In this document: in pieces, positions 11,403 to 23,045 of the stretch
Position numbering within the stretch: the stretch's first letter is position 1
How the letters are laid out: every line of letters starts with the position of its first letter
NCBI RefSeq assembly: GCF_011386835.1
Contig: NC_088800.1
Span: forward strand, 82,710,981 to 82,774,980
DNA from: Chrysemys picta bellii
Taxonomy: Eukaryota > Chordata > Testudines > Emydidae
DNA: 64,000 nt
Reading direction: 5' to 3'
Notes under the pieces: model-generated
Database searches by the model: none
Seen by the model: the letters and a program-made list of their open reading frames with translations, nothing else
Told to the model about the DNA's origin: nothing
Made by a program: the position numbers and the translations under genes

Positions 11403-13008
11403 ATCTATCCTGTGCTCATCACCTTGGTATCTTAGCTCCCTGGGCAGATGAGTTTGGCAACCATGCTAGCCAAGAGTCTGTGAATGGTGGCTCTTGAGTC
11501 TGCAAATCAAGCAGGAAAACAAGATTTCTGGTGGAGCTCCTAGGACTTTTGCATCTGGTCAGGCTGGAGATGTCATATAAACAGCCTTTCTAAAGGCTTT
11601 GGTGCTTCTCTGTCTTGCTCATGCCAAAAAAGAGTGTGGAAGTGAGTGACCTATTAATAGGTGTAGATAGAATATAAAATTATCCAAACTTTCTCAAGAT
11701 GCAGAGAAGTTTCATTTTGGTTCAAGTCTTGTCTAAGTGTTCAGATTAATCACTCCCTTCTTAAGCTTGTATAATAAAAACTCTTCTTTCCAGACGTGTG
11801 ATAAGGATTCATTACTGAAGATATCAAGTGCTAAGTAACTATTATTACACCCATTCTCCAGATGGGGAGGCAGGGGCGTTCTATAACTTGACCAAGTTGA
11901 TGGGTAAATCAGTGTTAGAACAAGGATTAGAATTTCGGAATTCCTGGCCCAGAGTTTCATGTTCCATTCACTTGACACTACCTCACATGATCCCAACATT
12001 CAGCTCATTGCCCTTACTTTTCCTTTTAAATCCCATCCCTTTGCAATATTTCCCCATTCTGGCACATTAAGAGAACTTTGTTCCAACAGCTTTCTAATTA
12101 CAATGGCTTTCGAACAGATATGCTAAACCTGTGGGGGAAAAACGCAGAAATTGGGCTTATTTTTGGCTTACTTGGCTTGTGAGTTGCTTGTTGGCTAGTT
12201 TTTGGCTTGTAGCTTGTTTGGCTTGTAGCTTGTTGCTTCTTTTTTTTGACCGGCTCCCGGCAAGCAGGGGCAAGGAGGGGAGAGAGTCAGGGGTGCACAG
12301 CGGGCCCACCACAGTCCCAGACTGCAGACCGGAGGGATCTAGTCACATAGAGTGTTGGGGTTCTAAGGGATTGGCATGTTTTGGCCTTGTTTTGAAATGG
12401 GATTTGCTTGATTTCTGGCTTATTGTGAAAGTCGGGGTGCTTATTTACCGCGTGAACGTTGGCAACTGTGCTTTCAAAAGAGGGAAAAGCCAGGAAATAG
12501 GTTCAAAGGGCTGATACAGACAATGTGTCTTGTACAGTGATTTGTTTACACAGCGGTTCATGGCAAATGAAAGCCCTTTCGTTCTTTCATCAAGGCGGAA
12601 CATAGACTCAGACGTCGAACGCGTACAAGGCTGAACACAGAAATTGGTGACACACAGAGACCTGCACAGTAAAGCTTTTCTCCCTACACATACACACTAA
12701 CATGGCAACGAATCAATCAGCAGCAGACTGTGCATGAGCTGTTCTGTAGGTAGCAGAGCACTCTCCACTTGCATACATCAGCTGGTTGCAGGGCAAACAG
12801 AATCAGAGAGTGATTTCCCGGGCCCCTTGCAAAACAAATTTTAAAAAGCTGGGCTCTTTGCAACTACCTAGCTGACCTGTCTAAACTGATTCTATCCCTC
12901 CTCCCGCTGCAAAGCCTGCAATCCGGCAGGCAGGGAATTTCGCACAAGTGAGAAAACAAAGTCAAGTTTGCACTGGCTAGTAACGTGGTGAAAGGCAAGG
13001 ATGGCATG
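11403..13008. other. Unique DNA with a small tandem region
   Basis: A TTGGCTTGTAGC-like unit is repeated irregularly at about 12155-12240 in a G/T-rich strand. Otherwise no element is recognised. The 127-codon frame at 12131-12514 is a product of this low-complexity stretch. Confidence 0.4.
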
Positions 13009-13130
13009 TAGGGTGACCAGACAGCAAATGTGAAAAATTGGATGGGGGTGAGGGGTAATAGGAGCCTATATAAGAAATAGACCCAAAAATCGGGACTGTC
13101 CCTATAAAATCGGGACATCTGGCCACCCTA
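13009..13130. mobile_element. hAT-type MITE, copy 1
   Basis: The termini are TAGGGTGACCAGA and TCTGGCCACCCTA (inverted). An exact 8-bp duplication, ATGGCATG at 13001-13008 and 13131-13138, is the hAT signature. Internal motif CCTATATAAGAA and two inverted copies of CGGGAC are shared with copies at 26715, 43695 and 47965. At 122 bp it is non-autonomous. Confidence 0.92.
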
Positions 13131-13138
13131 ATGGCATG

Positions 13139-13637
13139 ATGTTTACCAGAGGTGGTTTTTGCCAGGTAAAATCATGGTTTTTACGACCCTGGCGAAAACT
13201 ACTGAATCCACGTTAAGGCATTTTTTATTTACAAGCTGTTTCATTAGTGCACACCGTATTACGCTTAGTTTTAGTTACATATTCAAATTGTGGTCACATA
13301 AGGTAGTAGATTTGTAGGTTAGAGTTGTACAAGTAAAAAGTAAAACTGCAGTGGGCATAATACTAATGTATGTAATTATAATATTGAGCGTCTGTATATA
13401 TTTTGGTTTGGTTTTCAATATTATATAAACAAAAAAGTCAAAACCATTTGATCACATGTAAACGACAATAATGCAGAGTTGTAGGCTTGAAGCATTCAGC
13501 AATAAGAAGCATGCAGAAGTTGAAGATGATCAGTGCAGGTCCATGAGCAATGCAGTATTCTCTAGCGAAAGACCAACGTTGATGTAGTGGATAGACCGAG
13601 CCTATTCCTCTGTTTTGAACGGCTGTATCAGAAGTTT
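13139..13637. other. AT-rich unique DNA
   Basis: Nothing recognised. Confidence 0.4.
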
Positions 13638-13862
13638 GGGCTTGTCTTCACTACGGGGGTAAGTCGACCTAAGTTACGCTACTCCAGCTACGTGAATAAT
13701 GTAACTGGAATTGATGTAGCGCAGGTCGACTTACCCCAGTGTCCCCTGCGTCAATGGGAGAGGCTCTCCGGTCGACTTCCCTTACTCTTCTCAGAGACTG
13801 GAGTTACGGGGAGTGCTCTGCCGTTGATTTAGTGGGTCTTTCCTAGACCCGCTAAATCCATC
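13638..13862 (+). mobile_element. PIF/Harbinger-like MITE, 3'-truncated
   Basis: It starts GGGCTTGTCTTCACTAC, like the terminal repeats of the MITE at 45793. It carries an internal palindrome: GTAAGTCGACCTAAGTTACG at 13659 inverted by about 13736 (GCAGGTCGACTTACC). No right terminal repeat is present; similarity stops near CGCTAAATCCATCCC. Confidence 0.7.
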
Positions 13863-13931
13863 CCTCCTGCATCTTAACTAGTTTTCCCAAGGAAATTGCA
13901 AACCCTGCCAGGAGGTAGCCACTGTGCAAGT

Positions 13932-13933
<2 letters not shown>

Positions 13934-13977
<44 letters not shown>
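13934..13977. repeat. (GT)22 microsatellite
   Basis: An uninterrupted GT/TG run. It generates spurious Cys/Val and His/Thr frames on the two strands. Confidence 0.98.
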
Positions 13978-13978
<1 letters not shown>

Positions 13979-14324
13979 TTCAACCTTCTGCCTCATTTCC
14001 CCATGAATCTGAAACCTGGTGCAAACTCTGCCATATGCTGCATAATCAGAAAGATAATAAAACAAGAATCAAATAAAAAAATGCTTTCCTTATTTGATGT
14101 GATTATTAAGCAAATATTGTGCTCGTGAAGCAAATGAAAGTGACAAGTCCCTTTGCTGCATGAATTGGAGAAGTAACACTTAATATAGCGTAGCCAGCAG
14201 ATGTGCTGTATTAGGCTGTTCACGGGTGTTACGTTTGGAAATTGGTGGCGACACACATTTAGTTCAGTCATATTTCATTATGTGGATTTTATCAAGATTA
14301 TTTTCCCCCTCCCTCTCTCATTAG

Positions 14325-14487
14325 CATTTCCTCTCTGTGGAAATGCTACAAGAAATGATTTCATCAGCTGGCCCATTAAGACAGAAACCATCTCACAGAC
14401 CGGAATGGCTGCAAACTGAACAAAGAAGAGCTGATCCAAAGAACACACGGCAAGAAGTTGAGGAACAGGCCCTGCACAGGCTTATGG
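14325..14487 (+). CDS. Candidate internal coding exon, unknown gene
   Basis: A strong pyrimidine tract (TTTTCCCCCTCCCTCTCTC at 14301-14319) ends in TTAG at 14321-14324. After it, 163 bases stay open for 54 codons and finish at a strong donor, G|GTGAGC, at 14488. The predicted segment starts in phase 0 and ends in phase 1. It is charged and helix-prone, with blocks VEMLQEMISSAG, SHRPEWLQTEQRRADPKN and RQEVEEQALHRLM. No repeat family overlaps it. Acceptor, length, frame and donor agree, which is rare by chance. I do not recognise the protein and see no partner exon nearby, so host introns would be large. The alternative is a lucky open frame between cryptic sites. Confidence 0.5.
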
Positions 14488-14559
14488 GTGAGCTCTGCTC
14501 TTCCTGGAACCACCTGTTGTGTGAAACTTAAATCTGAACTCCCCACCCCTGTGGTCATT

Positions 14560-14900
14560 AAAGATCCAGTGGCAATTTTCACAACAGTAAGCTGTGAACA
14601 ATTTTCCACTGAAATATCCTTGCAATGGAAAACTGGGATTTTGACAAAAAAGGAAAATTTTCACTTTCCTCAACATTTTTTTTCTTACCTTTTCACTGGG
14701 AAACCAACACTCCAAAATAATTTCACAAATATCCAAAAAAAAAAAAAAAAATCATTTTCCAGCAGTTTTGGCTGCCGCAAAACAGAAAAAAAGTTGTTTA
14801 TTTTTTCAAAAAAAAAAAAAAAAAATTCCACAAATAATTTCAATCCATTTTCTAGCCATCTCGAATATCAGCCCCCACTTTCTTCACTGAATTCCAGTTT
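14560..14900. repeat. A/T-tract-rich degenerate repeat
   Basis: Motifs of GAAAATTTTC type, two A17 runs (14737-14753 and near 14809-14825) and TTTTC-rich blocks resemble the repeats at 56.8 and 61.3 kb. No termini or target duplication could be defined. Confidence 0.35.
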
Positions 14901-15002
14901 GGATTAATATCTAAGGGCTGACTGTGTAATCCTTATTCACACTGGCAAGCACTAGCCCATGGCTAGTGAAGTAAATGGGACTACTCAGATGAGCATGTGT
15001 GT

Positions 15003-15203
15003 AGATTGCAAAGCCTTCAGGGCAGGGAACTGTCTGTGTTATATGTTTATACAGTTCCCAGCATGATGGCCCGTGGCCCCTACGTACTACAGTAATACAA
15101 ATAACAGACTGCAAGCTATTTGTGTTTGTACAGCACCTTGCACAATGGGGTTCTGATCCATGCCTGGGGCTTTCAGGTTCTAGGATAATAAATAATACAA
15201 TCA
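15003..15203 (+). repeat. Two tandem SINE/LINE 3' tails
   Basis: GATTGCAAAGCCTTCAGGGC through AGTAATACAAATAACA at 15003-15104 is followed at once by a second diverged copy: ACTGCAAGC, TTTGTACAGCACC, CACAATGGGG, then AATAATACA at 15203. Two units in the same orientation suggest either insertion of one next to the other or tandem duplication. Confidence 0.55.
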
Positions 15204-16299
15204 ACAACATGAGTAACAGCTGCCCTATCTAACCCTAAATGCTTCCTTGCTATCATTCAACTGGACAAAATATTCTTCATTTCCTCCTATAATATTGCTG
15301 TATTTGCTGCAGAATGGTTGCTACATTCTGTTCCAGAGCTGGCAACACTGCAGTGATAGATGCATCCCGTGCATATGGGGATGCATCTATCTATCTAGCC
15401 AAAATCCTGATAGTCATCCTCAAGTGAATAGCTGCACTGATGTAAATAAGAACCATATTCTGCGACCATTACTAACACTGGTTTAGTACCTTATTCTGCA
15501 AGCATTCCCATTACGCTCAATGAGATAATTCATGCAGCAAGATCCTAACTGAGAAATGCATAAATACATTGCTTTAATTGGCCTTAGTTTGCAAAGGTTT
15601 ATAACTGTTAATGTATAGAAGTTACCAACTGGTAAAAAGAAAGAGTCCACAATCAATCTCTTGGTCTTAGTTCAATATCTCTCAAAGACTAATTGATGAT
15701 GGAGCCTTAAATAGGGGCTTTAATTTTGATGTACATTTTGGTTTAAAGATTTAATCAATGACATTTTTCCAGCTTGAATCCCAAGAAGCTTATAATAAAA
15801 CCCCAAGATTTTAAAACAGCTTTTGGGGAATGAATTTGCATTCTTTTAATGTTCCTGATTTTAACTGAAGCTGAATTTAAGTATGATACACAATACGGGG
15901 CTGTAAACACGCTTCCTAGGTCAGTCAATTTGTCTATGCTGGGCTATCACATTGGATGGCTCCAACTAAAACTGGGTTCTGAGGACCGACACCAAAGGAG
16001 CTAGACTGGTCTGTGCTAGTCAATGCACCTGGTCTGAAACTGGACCAGCAAACTGGGACGTTTTGCTACCCAGAAAATGTCTACAATGTTCCACGCAGCA
16101 GAGAGTTACTAGGTCATGAAAACGATCTATATTAATATACATTGCTTCCAATCTGAAAAGCATCGAAGGGGAGGAGGAGATGGAGCCTTTTACCTGTAGG
16201 TTTCTGGTAGTGCATACTATTAGCACAGGTAGTCCAGTAGCACATAAGAACCAAATACAAAATCAGGACTATATTGTGTTAAGAAGAAAACAAACAGAA
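15204..16299. other. AT-rich unique DNA
   Basis: Nothing recognised apart from faint fragments of the short 'AATGAGATAATTCATGCAG' type of old repeat near 15500. Confidence 0.4.
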
Positions 16300-17050
16300 T
16301 AAAAGAAGATTGTATCAGACTAAGATGTTATTGCGACGAGGTATGGCAATTTCCTGCAATATCCTTGAAAGACCTTATTGCATTATTTGTGTGTATTACT
16401 GCGGGCTGGAAATTGTATGTAACCTCGGGGGGTGGGGAATGGGAGGGGGCGATGTGACAGAGGTGAGACCTGGGAACTCAAAAGACTATAGTGAAAATAT
16501 GCCTGACAAGTATGGGCTTTTGGGACAATAAGTCTGAAGTGCATTTCCTGGGGAATCCCTAGAAAGTGATTAATGCAAATTCCCCAACTCCGATTATGCA
16601 AAAACCCACCCTCTGGAAGCTATGCCCCGAGAAAGAGTCATGATTACCTGTGAGAGAAGGTCAAGATGAAAGACCCGAGCTGTGTAAAGAAGCAGATGAT
16701 CTGCCCACTTGGGATTCTGGTTTTAAGATAAATTTGAAACCACCGGGGAAAACCCAGTTGTGGGTGTTGAAGGACTAAAACCCACCAGAGAGTTAGGGTG
16801 GAGGTGGGGTAACCTCTGGTGAGCTTTTCACCAAGTGTGTTAGGTTCTTCTATTGTTTTAATATGTTTTCTCGGTAAATGCTTTTTCCTTAAGAACAAAT
16901 ATGCTTGCTTAGAAGGAGCTGTGTAGCAACTTATGACGGCTGGCAATACACTAGTCACAGCCCTCAGAGAAAGCAAAGTGCAGACGCTGGCCTTTTAGGC
17001 AGTCTGACTTGCTGAGGATATCACAGTGTAAATCGTGGAGCGGTGCAGCA
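16300..17050 (+). repeat. Possible decayed LTR-like repeat
   Basis: An ordered set of motifs reminds me of a turtle LTR family: TTTTGGGACAATAAG, ATGCAAATTCC, GGTGGGGTAACCTCTGGTGA, a U3/R-like block CTTAAGAACAAATATGCTTG and AGGAGCTGTGTAGCAAC. I found no TG...CA ends and no target duplication. This call rests on recall and is weak. Confidence 0.3.
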
Positions 17051-17959
17051 GCCTTAAAAAAACCCTATTGAGAGAGCAAGACGCAGGTCTCTGCCCAAGA
17101 TTGGGTAATCTAATGGGTGCTCTTGGTGGATCACTGAGGGGGAACACAGATGCAGTTACCCTGAAATGAATACTGGGATTGGATTAGTTTGGGGCCAGAG
17201 TGGTTGCTCTAGGCTTGGGTTAGAATTAGAAGACCGAGCTGGAGGCTTGAAAGTAGGGTTACTGTGGTTGTGGACAATCTTATTGGGCTAGGAGTTGGGG
17301 CCAGTATCTGACCAGTGAGCGTTGAGGCCAGGAGGTTTCTCCGTGTTACATTTTTGTGGCTGGTTGGTTTGACCAGGCTATGATTAGGGTTGGAGCTGGT
17401 AAGAGTTAGGTCTGGGGTCTGCCTAAGGTCCTAAAGTAGGGTTATCTTTGGGGTTCGGTTTTGAACCAGATGCTGAATTTTAATTTTGCACATTGGAGGA
17501 AACAAAAAGTGCAACAATTCTCCTTTCGCAACCCCACTCCCAAATTATGAATTGTTTAAGATGTTCATTTTGGTATAAGAAGTTGATTCTCATGCCACCT
17601 ATTGGATAGACATGAAAGTTCCACTTGTGTATTTGTGGGTAGACATCAGACATCCACATGTAGCTTAAATGGTTAATAACAGGAAGGACAGAAGTGGACT
17701 CTAATAACATTCCCTGTATGGCTGTTCGTTTTTTAGATTGCCACATAGAACAGTCTCTTTTACAGCATACTGGGCATCCCAAAGCACCTCTTGCTTTGAA
17801 AATCTTTTAATTAAGACTGGAGAGCACCAATAGGAAAAAAGGTTTAACATTTAGCATAATGTTAAGAACAGACATATGGGTGTCCTTATTCCAGAACTAT
17901 CATAGTCAGGAGAAAAAGGCCTTCATTTTAATTCCAGTAAAATTAATTACATTTTAATT
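17051..17959. other. Unique DNA, nothing recognised
   Basis: GGTT/GGGTTAG-like words around 17150-17460 look mildly repetitive, but no unit can be defined. A 100-codon minus frame at 17480-17782 has no domain. Confidence 0.4.
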
Positions 17960-18360
17960 AGAGAGACAGGTGGGTGAGGTAATATCTGTTCTTGGACCAA
18001 CTTCTGTTGGGGAGAGAGGCATACTTTTGAGCCTCACTGAGCTCTTTTTCAGGTCTGGGAAATGTACTCAGAGTATCGCAGCTAAATACAAGGTCCAACA
18101 GACAGTTTAGCATGAGTGGTTAAACTATATCTCAAGGGACCAGTTAAGACTCTCCAGCCAAAGGAGACAGAGGGGGCGGGAGGGGGCAAGGAGAAAAAAC
18201 TAAAACTTTGGGGCATGTTTAGTGGATTATAGATTGATGTAATTAAGCCATAAATCCAGTGTCTCTATTCAGTCCATGATATTTAGTGTCTAGCAAAATT
18301 ATGAATTTAAGCTCCCAGGCTCGTCTTTTGAAGGTGTTGTACAGGTTTCCTCTGAGGTTT
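17960..18360 (-). pseudogene. Penelope-like element C-terminal remnant
   Basis: The plus strand starts AGAGAGACAGGTGGGTGAGG, the same terminal motif as the foldback at 10714. On the minus strand, a frame within 18243-18560 encodes RRAWELKFIILLDTK followed by YHGLNRDTGFMA. That pattern (ELKFI ... GLN) resembles the end of the GIY-YIG endonuclease domain of Penelope-like retroelements. Only this C-terminal piece is left; the reverse transcriptase and the GIY and YIG motifs themselves are absent. Similarity stops near 18360. No target duplication is visible. Family assignment is by motif recognition, not alignment. Confidence 0.6.
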
Positions 18361-18970
18361 CCACTGAGGAATTGTGTTGAATTTCCATGTGGACAAGGAG
18401 AAGTTCTAAAAGGTTGAAACTCACCCCACCATAGAAAGGTCTCAACAAGCCGTCGATTGCAAGCTCTTTGGGGCATGCCCTGCCCGCAATAATGTGCCTC
18501 TAAGGGAGCAAACTGAGAGTCACAGGTTTTTAACACGGCCTTTAAAATCACTGCAGGCACAAAAGAACATTTACCTCTTTAAATGCCTTGATGTGTCCAC
18601 AAGCTCCCTGGACTTCAATGTGCTGTCATTTATGCTCAGAACTGGTAGCCAATACAGAATTAGTCCAGTCCATATTGATGCTCCTTAAAGAGGTTGGGAC
18701 TAATGCTGATTATGCAAAAAAATGGGGCCTGTGACCAGAGATATGAAAAATCTAAAGGAGGTTTCAGAGGAACTTGCCAGAACAAAAGCTGACAATACTA
18801 CTGTCAAAGTCTCAGCAGTCTTATCTGGCTTGATCTAACAGACAGAGTTGGAACCATACAAAGAGAAACTCAAAAAGCCATAGGCAACATGATTAATCCC
18901 AAATACAAAAGGTCAAAGGTAAAAACGCCAGACCAGGAGCACAAGAGAAATATAGTTTATGGAAAGCAAC
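18361..18970. other. Unique DNA, nothing recognised
   Basis: No termini or exon-like frame. Its right edge may include undetected 5' parts of the next CR1. Confidence 0.35.
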
Positions 18971-19660
18971 CCTGAGTCCCTTCCCTCTCTTCTAGCATTT
19001 CAAATTGAAGGTGCAGATTCCTTTCCCAAATCTAGATGTATACATCTAGGAACAAAGAATGCTGACCATTCTTACAAGATGGAGGACTCTTTCCTGGGAA
19101 GCAGTGACTCTGAAGAAGATTTGGCGATTGTGGTGGATCATCAGCTGAACATCCACTCCCAGTGCTACGTTGTTGCCAAAAGGGCTAACGTGATCCTTGG
19201 ATGCACAAACAGAAAAATATCAAGTAGAAATAGAGAAGTTATTTTACCTCTATATTTGGCACTGGTGCAGGAATACTTTGTCCAGTTCTGATGTCCACAG
19301 TTCAAGAAGAATGTGGATAAATTGGAGAGAGTTCAGAGAAGAGCCATGAAAATGATTAAAGGATTGGAAAACATGCCTCATAACGATAGACTCAAATTGC
19401 TCAATCGATCTAGCTTAACAAAAAGGTTAAGAGGTGACTTGATCACAGTCTAAACTACCTATATGGGGAACAAATATTTGATAATGGGCCCTTCCCTCTA
19501 GCAGACAGAGGTATAACATGATCCAATGGCTGGAAGTTGAAGCTAAACAAATTCAGACTGGAAATAAAGCGTAATTAACCACTGGAACAATTTATCAAGG
19601 GTTGTGGTGGATTTGCCGTCACTGGCAAATTTTAAATGAAGATGGGGATGTTTTTCTAAA
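18971..19660 (+). pseudogene. Old CR1 LINE reverse transcriptase fragment
   Basis: A frame to 19291 encodes DSEEDLAIVVDHQLN, VVAKRANVILGC and REVILPLYLALV, then a stop. Homology continues in the next bases: FKKNVDKLERVQRRAMKMIKG and KRLRGDLITV, with further stops and shifts to about 19660. The order and spacing are those of the CR1 ORF2 C-terminus. It is more diverged than the copy at 6868 and belongs to a different CR1 lineage by its SYKMEDSFL block. It lacks a clean 3' terminus. Confidence 0.85.
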
Positions 19661-21450
19661 ATATATGCTCCAGTTCAAATGGAATTATTTGGAGAAACAT
19701 GGAGTTCACTGCATGTTCGGGGCCTTAGAGTGAAATTCACCCCCATATCGATGGCCCTCTCAGGGCCTTAAGTACAAAGTACAGTTGAATTATTTATTAT
19801 GATAGGTGCTATTATGAATTTAGCTCTATGGTTTTAATTAGTGAATAGTTCATGAACTGATATTGTGGTATTCATGATCTGCTTAAAGATGATTTTTTGC
19901 ATAGATTTGTTAGAATCTGATTAATTTACAAGAATAAACTCAATTAGAAAACTCAATCATTGTTAAGTTTAATTTATTTACCCTGAATGAATAGACTCAT
20001 GTTGGGGGATGAGAAAATTACCTAGATTAATAATAATGAAATATTATTAATAGCACATTTATGTAGTTATGACAATTTTTTTAAGTTGTAGGTTTAAATA
20101 AAACTAATGGAGATTTTTACTATCAATTCTCTCCATCAGAATTCATCTGTTCAATTATTGTTTCCATCAGTTTCACTGCACTGCAGAAAAAAGCATCCTC
20201 TCATAATTAAAGTGAGTTTTGATTTGCAACAGCGAATGTTTGGGCTTGTTTATTACCACGTGATGGCAAAGTTCAGTGCACTCCCTTAATTCTAACTGTT
20301 TTGACTCCTTTTCAATTGGGTAAGTCAATGGGTAGGAAATCCCAGGTCCTCTCAAGAAGTTTTGAAATAATATTACGGTGTTAAGTGGAGATTGCCTATG
20401 GCAACATTTTCACTTGCCAAAGCACCTTTATGTGGGCTAGCAAAGAAGTATTATCAAGGTGTAGTTAGGATGTGGAAGTATTATATGTTAGAATGCAACA
20501 AAATTAGAACGCATTTTCTCCTTTCAAAAATGATTAATGTTGTGTTTGAAGAGGGAAATAATGAAGGTGAACCTTCATTATTGGTTCATTATTGGTAATG
20601 GATTATTGACCCATGATCTCTTTCTCTTGATTTTCTCCTGTTTATACCACTGCCTCACCTCCTCACAAAAGGCACCTTGCCATTGTGAGATGCAGCAACC
20701 CCTGCTATTACAATGGAGAAGTCATTTCAGTAAGAAACAGTGACATGGAGGCCCAAAAATGTAACTTACAATGTGTTATAACTGTTATCCTCTCCCAGCA
20801 ATCTACTTAGTTCCTAAATATTTATATGCCAACCCCCCACTCAGGCAATGAGAAATCAAAAAGTCAAAAGTCACTTTTTAGGAACAAGGCCATGAGTTGA
20901 CAACATTTTACTTCTACTGCTGCAGAGCCAACTAGCAGAGGGAGCACATGTTAATGACAAACTTGGCTCCTAATTTGCCAATCCAACTGGGCATTTAGAA
21001 TCATGTTGATGGCAAACAACTAAACAATCATTTTACCCATGTTCAGTGGTGTTTGTAGAGCCTAATCCTCTTCCCAGTCATCAGAGTACTTGGTTTGAGT
21101 GATGGGGAACTTTGTGAGGCCAGGGATTTAGGCCCTCCAGGCTTAACATTCATACCTTCATGGGGTGAAAAGAACAGATGATCTGAGCCATGGAGGATCC
21201 TATGGCCTTGTCCCCTGTCTCTCCCCAAGCCAGGAGTTTCTGCAGTTACTACTTATCGGGCTAAGTCTTAAGACTATCTTATTAGTGGAATTCCTCCAAA
21301 GCCCCCTGAAACCAATCAATAGATTTCAGCAACGTACTTCACATCAGGCCCATGCTGCTCAAATATCTCCTTGTAGATGCCTGTTCATCTTCAACTTTGC
21401 TTTTCCCTTATATCAGTAAGTGTTGCAGTCCCCAAAAGACATACTGAAGC
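19661..21450. other. AT-rich unique DNA
   Basis: No repeat termini are recognised. Short frames overlap on both strands. TAATTT/ATTAAT-rich parts at 19800-20100 could be conserved noncoding DNA, but nothing in the sequence proves it. Confidence 0.4.
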
Positions 21451-22128
21451 ACTAAAAAGGATCTGGGGGTTATAGTGGGTCACAAATTGAGTATGTGTCA
21501 ACAATGTGATCAAGTTGTGAAAAGGGCGAATATCATTCTGGGTTGTATTAACAGGAGTATCGTATGTAAGACTGGGGAGGTCATTGTCCCGCTCTACTCA
21601 GCACTGGTGAGCCTCAGCTGGAGTACTCTGTCCAATTCTGGGCACCCCACTTTAGGAAAGATGTGGACAAACGGGAGAGCGTGCAGAGAAGATCAACAAA
21701 AACGATCAAAGGTTTAGAAACTCTGATCTCTGCGGAAAGGTTACAGAAACTGGGCATGTTTAGTCTTGAGAAAAAAGACTAAGGAGGGACCTGACCACAG
21801 TCTTCAGTTATGTTTATGTTATAAAGAGGATGGTGATTAATTGTTCTACATGTCCACTGGAAGTAGGACAAGGAGTAACGGGCTTAATCTACAGCAAGGG
21901 AGATTTAGGTTAGATAGCAGGAAAAACTTTCTAACTCTCAGGGTAGTTAAGTGCTAGGGTAGGTTTCCCAAGAGAGGTTGTGGAATCCGCATCACTGGAG
22001 GTTTTTAAGAACAGGCTGGACAAACACCTGTCAGGGATGGTCTAGGTTCACCTGGTCCAGCCTCACTACAGGCAGCTGGACTGGATGACTTCTTGAGGTC
22101 CTTTCCAGCCCGACATTTCTATGATAAG
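21451..22128 (+). pseudogene. CR1 LINE 3' end with broken ORF
   Basis: It encodes DLGVIVGHKLSMCQQCD, KRANIILGCINRSI and EVIVPLYSALV before the frame shifts near 21610. Shifted CR1 motifs follow: the nucleotide equivalents of RGDL and the GTGGAATCCGCATC block near 21980. The copy ends GACATTTCTATGATAAG, a CR1-type terminus. Confidence 0.88.
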
Positions 22129-22810
22129 CGTATCCAGAAGTAAAGCATTAGCCATTTCTCATAGACTGTAAAATAACACAACCAGCCCTTCAGGGCTTTA
22201 ACAAGTAAACGGACACTGCAAATATGCACAATCCATGTTCAGGCTGAGAAGTGAGGCGGAAGCATAGAGAAATAGGTCTGACAAACTACTGCTCTCTCTC
22301 TAGAGGAAAACGAAAAGCCCCAGTGTGTCAAAATCCACATAGAATATACAAATGAAACCACTTCCTTCTGCCGATGGGAGACGCTGGTTTGAAACATGGG
22401 GACACATTCTTCCCTTTAATTAAAATATACCTGCTTTGATACATTAATCTTCTTTAATAAGCAAAACTCACACTGTCCTCTCCAGTAACCTTTGCATATA
22501 ATATTAATTAAACATGGCATTCTTTGACAATGCCTCTAGCTAACCGCATGAGGTAAAATGTGCCCCTAAAATGCATGAATCTGCCTCCTACACATCAATC
22601 TTCCCAGTGGCTACAGATTCTAGGGACTTTGATGCTGAGCCCTAAATTACAAAGCAAAGACGCACAAAAATAATGCGACGGGCTACTCCATTTTCAAATG
22701 AAGCAAAGAATACATGTAAGTGACCGATTATCCCATTTCTCTGTACTGCAGATTCAGAAGACTTGTGCAGAGTCAGGTATCATAGTGACCGGGTCCTCAG
22801 TGACCCTTTC
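22129..22810. other. AT-rich unique DNA
   Basis: No element is recognised. The block 22440-22560 (TTAATAAGC, ATATTAATTAAAC) has the look of conserved noncoding DNA, without proof. Confidence 0.35.
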
Positions 22811-22818
22811 CTCAAGAC

Positions 22819-23037
22819 CAGGGGTTCTCAAACTGGGGGTCGGGACCCCTCAGGGGGTCGCGAGGTCATTACAAGTGGGGCTGCGAGCTGTCAGCCTCCA
22901 CCCCAAACCCCGCTTTGCCTCCAGCATTTATAATGGTGCTAAATATATAAAAAAGTGTTTTTAATTTACAAGGGGGGTCACACTTAAAGACTTGCTACAG
23001 GAAAGGGGTCACCAGTAAAAAAGTTTGAGAGCCGCTG
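22819..23037. mobile_element. hAT-type MITE with exact 8-bp duplication
   Basis: The ends are CAGGGGTTCTCAAACTG and, inverted, CAGCGGCTCTCAAACTT. The flanks are an exact 8-bp duplication, CTCAAGAC at 22811-22818 and 23038-23045. It is 219 bp with no transposase, so non-autonomous. Its terminal repeat is of the CAGGGG-starting hAT type. Confidence 0.95.
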
Positions 23038-23045
23038 CTCAAGAC

